Source: Leptodactylus fallax
Taxonomy: Eukaryota; Chordata; Amphibia; Anura; Leptodactylidae
Assembly: GCA_947044405.1 (NCBI GenBank)
Contig: CAMRHE010000359.1
Coordinates: 930,001 to 994,000, forward strand
Direction: 5' to 3'
DNA length: 64,000 nt
Made by a program: the position numbers and the translations under genes. Positions 51,201 through 60,100 of the stretch are shown here, piece by piece; the stretch's first letter is position 1; the number at the start of each line of letters is the position of its first letter. The notes under the pieces are model-generated. The model saw nothing but the letters and a program-made list of their open reading frames with translations. It was not told where the DNA came from and ran no database searches.

Positions 51201-54118
51201 TTTCTTATTGTGGGCAGGTAATCAGGCAGGGACACTACATGTATGAGGAGATAACCCAGTCACAGAAAGGACATCATTGCTGATTTTCCGACCTTAGAAA
51301 GGTCCTGCATTCATGGTCGTATCCATTGGCAACCGAACATGACAACAAGACTGTGTTGACAAGATATTAGATAAAATCTTTAAAACTCTGCAAAATATTT
51401 AATTATTTATATTTGCAAAAATGTTAAACTTTTTATTATCTACAAATTTTAAAAAGGTTATGTTCGTGGGAATACCCCTTTAAGGCTATGAGTAAATAAG
51501 GGTTGCTGGATAAGGGCAGAGAATGTCAATAACTATAGCCATTGAATTTTTTATGATTTTTACGTGTCCAGCGATCCATTTGGATAGCAGTAACACAGAA
51601 CTGTAGGCAGAATAATGCTCGGTATCATTGTATATCTGATCTTTCTGTATATTAGCTATTATTATTGTAAATTTACATTATAAGGAAGAATGATGAAATG
51701 CTTTTCTAATGTGGGAAATAGCTGATGGACATAATTGCAAACGTGGTATCACTCTGGTAATATTGCAATGTGTACATGAATAGTACAACAACTCAACATT
51801 TAGCATTATGGCACAGATCTTGCAGTAAAAGCTACTCTAGACCATTACCTGTGTATCCAAGAACCTGGAATGAACTTGATGGCCTTGCATCCAGAATGAA
51901 AATGTGTCCATCTGCAGCCCCGGTCATAAGAACATTTCCCTTTTGATCAAAGCTTATAAAATAAAACAGAAAATAATAAAAAAAATTCTCTATTCCTATT
52001 TAACATTGTTAAAATGATTCAAATTTTTACTTAAAGAGGACCTTTTATCACCTCCACCAACTTCTATTCTTTACATCATTTAATATTCACTGCTCCACTG
52101 ATTCTGGCACAGTTGGATTTTTTTTTCTCTAGCCGTCACCATTCCCGAAACATTAAGTGCAGTTAGTTTTGGTGCATGATGTGTTATGTAAGTTCTGTAA
52201 AGTCAGAAGGGCGGTGTCAGGCAGAGGGGTGTGATTCAGAGCTCCAATCAGAGGCAGCCCGTGTCAGAGCTCAGAATCACACCCCTTGTCTGCTCCTGCC
52301 TGACACCGCCCTCCTGACAGTACAGATCATAAATAATATATCAGGCACCAAAACTAGCAGCATTGACTTCTCAGAAATGAAGGGGGCTAGAGAAAAGATT
52401 CCAACTGTGCCGGAAGCAGTAGAGTGGTGCTTATTAAATGGCGCAAAGAGCAGGACTTGGTGGTAGTGGTTTGGCTAAGGCCCCACGTTGCGGGCTGAAG
52501 CAAAAAAGCACTGCAGGGTATAGTCCCCATTCCCCCTCCCCTTTTTTTTTCTTCTCCTTCTTTCTTCCCTCTCATTCTGTGTTTGTTTTTGTTGTCTCGC
52601 CACACCTTCCCTTCCTCCTCCTTTCTTCTCCCCTTCCCCTCCTCTTCTCCTTTGGCCTCTGCTCAGGAATCTCCCCATTCTCTACAGTGTGAAATGTTTT
52701 TGAAAATCAATAAACTTTGAATTGAAAAAAAAAAAAAGCACTGCAGGAAAACTGATGCAGCAACGCATCACGGTTTTTCCCGCAGCGCTATTCACAGAAA
52801 GTCAGACGTTTCTTCTACGTACTTTCTGCTTCCATTATCCCTATGGGGAAACTGCCGGTGTTTCCGTAGGTATAATTGACATGCTGTGATTTCCAAAACA
52901 GCGTTTCCGCTGCGGCGTATTTTTCTGCAGTTTGTGGATGGGATTCACTAGAATGCCGCTTTTTTTTGTCTTTAAAGGGAACCTCTCACCAAGAGAATGC
53001 AGTGCAATCTGCAAGCAGGAGCAGCTGAGCAGATCCATATATATATAGTTCTGTGGGAAAAGATTCAGAACTTCTCACTGATTCATCGAAATTTCTGCTC
53101 TTTCTTTGCTATGAAGTGAAGGGGGTGGTCCTATCAGTGACTGACCGCCTCCCCTCTACGACTGTGCGTAGAGAGATATCTGACATCACTGATAGGACCG
53201 CCTCCTTGACCTTATAGAAAAGAGAGAGCAGAGATTTTAATGAATAAAATATAAATGATACTGAATTTATTATAGTTCCAAATAGCTCATTTGCATATTG
53301 ACAAAAACAGAGATATCTAGGCAACGGAGGCAGAAATTCACAAGGGAAAAGCACTGTTTGATTCAGGTGACCCTAACCTATCTATCTGCATGGCTGGATT
53401 GATATGTTGGGTTGATGATAGACTCCCTTTAAGAGAAGTCATTCATTTTATAGACCCTGACAACAAGTCCCTACACCCTAAGCTTCATAGTCAGTGAAAG
53501 TCCAACCGTTTTATACATGACACTTGTTTAAGACATCTGAAGAGGATGTGTCAGGGGTTGAAGCATCGGAATAACATGAAAGCCCAGTCATATGATGACA
53601 GCAACTCACTGCAGATGTAGCACAGGAACATGATAAAGTCTTTTTCTTGCAATTATTCGAGGAGCTTTTACTTTCACAGCATCAACAAAATAGATATGTC
53701 CAGTACTGGTCCCGATCACCGCATAATGGGAAGATGGGCAGCACGCCATGCAAGTGGTCTAGGAAGGTCAATGGAAATCAGGTATCACAAGAATGACTGT
53801 GTGTTAGGACATTACAGCACAATATATTTCTAATGTATTATAATTGTAATCTAAGGAACACATACCTCTTTATCAATGTTCAATGAGCTGATATTTGCTC
53901 CATCCTCCAGTGACCAGAACTGGACTTGCCCCGAGTATCCAACACTCTTTAAGTTGAAAACCAGTGTAACAGAACATTAGCTGCTTACATATACCGGTAC
54001 ATACCTCATTTCCTATTGTTAATTGTAAACTATATGTGACAATGAGTACACAAACAGACATATGGTGGCCATCCACTTCAGCTGTCATAATGACCCCCAT
54101 ACATATCTACACTCCACT

Positions 54119-54151
<33 letters not shown>

Positions 54152-57100
54152 AATAAACCTCCGCCAGGCATCTCTGGTGGCAGCTTATCTCCCCTGACTA
54201 CAAAGGATGGGGCATGTTAAAAAGCATCATGCCTGATCCTACTTTCTGCTAACACCTGCCATCAAGGGAAAGTCAAAAATTATAAAATTAAGTATAAGAA
54301 TCACATAAACAGGCAAAAAACTATACCCACGAAAGAATGTGATTTTCATTCATTCACTAATGAATAGTTATGTGAATCTCCCCCAACACAAGTACGTGCA
54401 GCAAAATGATGCCCTTATGGCTGCTCTCCCTACACATGGCAGAAGGATATAGATGATGTTTATACATCATCTATGTATTCTGTAACTGAAGAGAGCTGCC
54501 TCTATATACTCACAAGACAGCTGTCTATGTTTTAGTAATGCTACCAGAGAGCAGCTGCCTGGAATCCTAATAGGCTAGGTTCACACAGCGCTTTTTTTTG
54601 TAATTAAGAACTGCATGCTAAGTAAGAGAAATACAGTATACAAAGGTATAAATACTGTTTTGCCTGTGTTAGCCCAACTTAGCAGAACTATTCTAATGTG
54701 CTGTCATATGGCTCTGACTTAGTAAAGTGTATTATTATTACATACAATGTAGTCATTTTCAAAATTGTGAACACTGACTCACCAAGCAGTACTTGTTTCC
54801 ATTAGTTAAGAATCCAGCAGCAGTTATTTCATCATTACATGTATTCAGTATCTGAATTGGGTCTCCAGACTGTTTGTAGCTGTATACATACACAGAACCC
54901 TAAAGTGAATACAATGAAAATGTATAGAAATAAGGTATATATTATTGTTTATTATCCCTGTACTGTGACATCACTCTTTATTATTCTTTCACGGGCATCA
55001 TTCATTATCATCCTTTTCTTGTATCATTATTGTTTGTTATCCCTGTACTGTGACATCACTCTTTATTATCACTATACTATGACATCACTGTGTGCATTAT
55101 CCTTGTACTAAGACATCACTGTGTTTATTATGACTGGACTGTGAAATCACTGTGTTTATTATCAATCTACTGTGACATCACTATGTATGTTATTTCTGTA
55201 CTGTGACATCACTGTGTATATTATATCTAAACTGTGACATCACTGTGTTTATTATCCCTGTACTGTGATTTCACTGTGTTCACTATCCCTTTACTGTGAC
55301 ATCACTATGTTTACTATCCCGTGTGACAGGACAAGGGGAAAAGTGGTAGAAGGAGTATACATTTCTCCCAGGTTACTGTGATACAGTATATATTCTAAAA
55401 GCAGCTAGGAATGCTTGTAGCAAGAAAGCTGTTCCTTGCTGTAGGGTTTTACCAAAACCCTGGTAAAGGTCTGGCTGCTGGAGTAGGGAGAGTTGGATGT
55501 GTCTCTACTCCATATTTGGGATAAGTGGGGTTAATTCCTTGTAATACTGAGGTGTGTATATAAGGGCAGACAACACTCAGGTATATGGTTCTCTGCTCCT
55601 GGATAAAGCATATGCGAGTAAGGGTGGGTTCACACTTGCGGCGGCACTCCGTCCGCCTCGAATCCTGCATGTCCGACTTTGTTTCCAGAGAAAAAAACTG
55701 CCTTCAAGGCGCAGAGGGTGTAAACGCACACCCGTGCATTTCTTTTAAACCCCATTCAAGTGAATGGGGTTTTAAGCAATACGTCGCAAACCTTCCCCTA
55801 TCCAGTGCCTATCCAGTTTTCCGACATTTAGGTTGCATTCGCGGCGGACGGAGTGCCGCCGCAAGGGTGAACCCACCCTAAAACTGCTGTGTATTGTGTT
55901 TGGGAGGCTGTGCAGTAGGCCTGGCACTCTGTAGTTAGATACCTTTGTTGTAGGTAGTGGCCAGACGGCTAGGATTTTATGTTGTATTGTTTATGTTTTG
56001 TTTGACTACCTAAAAAGCCCTAATAAAACTGGTTGTGGCCAGTTGAACCATACTTGGCTGGACTGGACTTTTATTGCTGTGTCAAAAGTGCTCGTCTATC
56101 CAGGAGACAAGGATCCCTGAGCTAATCCTGTTACACCCTCTACTAAAACATCACTTTGTTTATTATCACTGTATTGTGCCATTGTTTTCTTATTGTCTCT
56201 AATCTGCAGATATATACATTATCTGCCCAGAAAATCCCTTCAACTCTCAGGGGTTTTAATTAAGATTGTCAAAGAACTAAAATTGACATGCTGTTACCTT
56301 ATTAAGACTAAGGCCCCATGTAGTGAGATTAAGATGGAGTTAAAAAAAAAAAAAAACACTGGAAAAACCTGCGGTGGAAATGCATTGCATTTTTTTTTTT
56401 CCCCGCAGCAAAGTCTTCCTCCTCAGACTTTATGCCCCTATTATACCTATATGGAAAACTCCTGCTTTCCTTTAGGTATACTTGGCATATTGCAATTTAC
56501 AAAGATGCAAACTTATTTTTAAAAATGCAGATTTTATTTTTAAGCAATATATGGATTGGATTAGCCAGAATCCCATCCTCTTTGCAGGTACTGTAAAACG
56601 CTGCATTTATGCAATGTGGAGCCTGGGCCTAAAACGCAGTTTTTCTTCAGCTTCTTTTTTTCTGCAATATTTTGCTGAGATGAAATGAAATCTCATTCAC
56701 TTTACGGGTACTGTAAAAAGCAATGTACATTTTAGCAATGTGTGGCTTCAGCCTGTGACTGACTATGGAGAATAGAGCAACTATTTTAAACTGAGGCCCC
56801 ACGTTGTGGAAACACATCTTGCTTTTTTTTTTTGCAGATTTTGCTGCGTTTTTGAGTCAAAGTCAGAAGTTACTTGGAAAGGAATGGAAAATATAAAGCA
56901 AGTACTTAGACATTTCCCTTCTGTTAAATTCACTCCTGACTTTGGCTCAAAAAAACACAGCAAGATCTGCAACAAAAAACGCTGCGTTTCCTCAATGTGG
57001 GGCTTTAGCCTAAAATAGACAAAGGTCAATAACCAGACATTTTATGTGACTGTAAATTTCAGATGTGCACTCATACCTTTCGCGTTGCTATAGAAAGCAC

Positions 57101-60100
57101 CTTGTAATCTGGGGAAAATCCAATGCTTTCAATAGGATCATTTGCATTCCAACATTCTTTCATTTTAAATTCTGAACCTTTTATGGAGCATGACCATAAA
57201 ATTCCATCCTAAATAGAAGTAAGAAAACCTGTAAGAACAATTCTCAGGAAGGCCTACAACCTCCAAAAACGCTACCATCACCACACCACCATCTGAACAT
57301 CCTCTACCCCCACCTTCTGTCTCTATCCCTCTTCCCTCATAGATTGTAAGCCCTTGCGGGCAGGGCCCTCTATCCCACTGTGCCAGTTGGTCACTGTTAG
57401 TATTGTGTACTGTATGTAAAACCTTAAATGTACAGTGCTATGGATTTATGCTAATAATGTACAGTACTATGGAATTAATGGTGCTCTATAAATAAATAAT
57501 AAACTCTCAAATTCATGAAGTAAAGCCAAAGTCTGTCAAAAGTAAAAATGTCATCACTTTGCCTACAGAAACAAAAAAAATGCAAAAAAAAATTAAATCT
57601 TGTAGACTTATTCTGAAAGAAGCTGCTAAATTTTAATCTGACACTAATTAGTTAAAAAAGATCTATGAAAGGCATACAATGTATCCCAATCATAGCAAAA
57701 AAGTAGATCACAATCTAGGAACCAGTAGATCTCTTGGCTGGGCCAGCAAGATGCTTGTCTGCTGGCTACAGCACAAAAGTGGAAAAACCAAAAGTATGTT
57801 AATGCTCATCAGCAACATGTGCTGTTAGTGGATAATTTAGGTTTCCATCACATTTATGATGTATGTTTGTATGGGCTGGATAAGTCGTAAGTGTCTGATC
57901 ACTGGGTGTCCCTCTGCTGAAGGTCAAGTGAAGAATGCATATTGCTTGCTCCACTCGCCTCCACAGAACTGCTGAAGAGAAGTATAATGCAGCGCTCTAC
58001 AGTGTCTTTGTCAGTCCTACAGATTTTGAATGGAGCAGCAATGTGCATGCACAATGGTCGCTGCATTCAGATGGAGACAAAGGACTCTTCTCATGATCAG
58101 TGGGGTCCCAGGGATAAGACCACCAGCAATCAGTCACTTATCAACTAAGTTGTGATTATGGGACAACTCCATTAACTATACACATGTTAAAAAAGGGTCT
58201 TACGCTTCCGCCTATGTATAGTCCATCTCTGTGAAGGGCCATTGTTTTTATGTTTCCCTCATATAAAGCCGTTCTCTTTGACTCTCCTGGAAGAAAAAAA
58301 TATCTCTATTAATGGAAAATACTATATTTAGTGGAGATAAGCACCTCCCTACTGCTTCACCCAAAACGATCACTGTTATCTTTGTCCCTTAGAAGCAAAA
58401 AGAAAGCCTATGTCCAGCCTAAATGTTATCCCTGCTTCTTTCACTGAGGTTACAGCAGGATCTGTACTATTTTCTACTGGGCATGTATGACTAACAGATC
58501 TTCACTAGGGGGTGCTATTACAAGCAGATAATTATGATATTTCTCAGAGGAAACATTTTATAAAGTTACTTTACAATGCATATTCAATTGACACTTTTCC
58601 ATTTGCATTGGTGGCACAATCCCTTTGCCATGTTGTCTGAACCTGAGACCATGCTGTTTTTTTCTATCCAGTAGTATAACATAAAAACCTGAAGGAAACT
58701 AAAGGGACACATTCAGTAGGCATTCCTCATTTGTATAGAGGCTTCTTTAAGAATAAAAGCTAGTTAGGATTTAGTGTTTATTTTCTATTACGGCATTAAA
58801 AATGCTAGAAATTACTTATTCTATACATTACCATCTGTTAAATTTAGAACAGTCATCTTTTGTGTCTCGGGGTTAACAGACAATAGTTGTCCTCCTTTAC
58901 ATCCAACAAACAAATTCGATGTGGAGCTCCAGCAATGGGTACTGGGTTTAACAACAGGTTTTCTTTGTTCTTTTGGCTTTTAAGTGCATAAAAAAAATTA
59001 ATTGAAGAGTATAGTCAGTGAAGGCAGAATATTGTAGAACGTTTCTGCTACTTTTGGGCCACAAACAAACAGCCTAGTCCACACATTTAGAAATAAATAT
59101 ATAAAATCCTTTTGAATCTTTTGTATAACTGTATAATCTATTCTCAGAAATCTCATACAAGTAAATGGAGATCAGCCTACTCTATTCTCATTGCAACCAT
59201 TTCATAGGGGTCAAGGCCCCATGTTTTTGAGATGCATGGATTGACATGGATCCCAGTGGTCCTGTGAGTATGCCATAAATACCACTTTTTTAATGTATTA
59301 CATAATTTAATGTCCGTTCAATCAATATATGAGCCACATGAGGAGACACTATATGATGTGGTGGCCACTAGAGGGGACATTAAATTATTAGGGAGTGACT
59401 TGAGGGGACATTATATTATGTGGGGATCACTTGAGAGCACATTAAATTATGTAAGGGGCACTGAGGAGGTCATTATATCATGTGGGGTCGCTTGAAGGGA
59501 CATCATATTATGTAGAGGCCACTAGACTGCGGGTGCACCAAGGTGGCATTATACTGTTCAGTGGGAACTAGAGAGACATCATCATTGTGTGTTATACATT
59601 GAAGGGCACTATTATTGTGTTGGGACTTGGTAGGTATAGGTGGGGTCAAAAGGGACAAAGGATGGTGTTAGAGGTATGGTTTAACACAAAAATACTTGCA
59701 GTGGGGCATCTCCCTTGTTGTATGGTAGTAGATAAGGCCCCTTATGAAAACCTTTGCACTGGGCCCACCAATATGTGAAAATTGCCCTGCCCTTTATACC
59801 TTTTCAGGGACCTCTTGAGTTAACTGTGAAGGGTTTTCTTCAGGCTGCCCATCTCTTACTGGCATTTATTTGCATAGATTACACTTGATCACTGAGGGTT
59901 ATGGTGGGAGGACATAACTCAATTAACAAAATGCAAAGTGAATGAATATAAGAGAAACCTAAATCCCATCAATATTTGATGTGATCGCCCTTTGTATTCA
60001 AACCAGCATCAGTTCTTCTAGGTACACTTACATACAGGTTTTAAAGGAGTTCAGCAGGGAGGTTGTACCACACATCTTGGAGAACTAAGCACAGATCTTC

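Larger units (their letters stand above)
54945..56190. repeat. ~32-bp minisatellite, split by a solo LTR
   Basis: Units near TTATTATCCCTGTACTGTGACATCACTGTG repeat about eleven times from 54945 to 55321 and resume for one to two units at 56136-56190, beyond the LTR. Confidence 0.85.
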
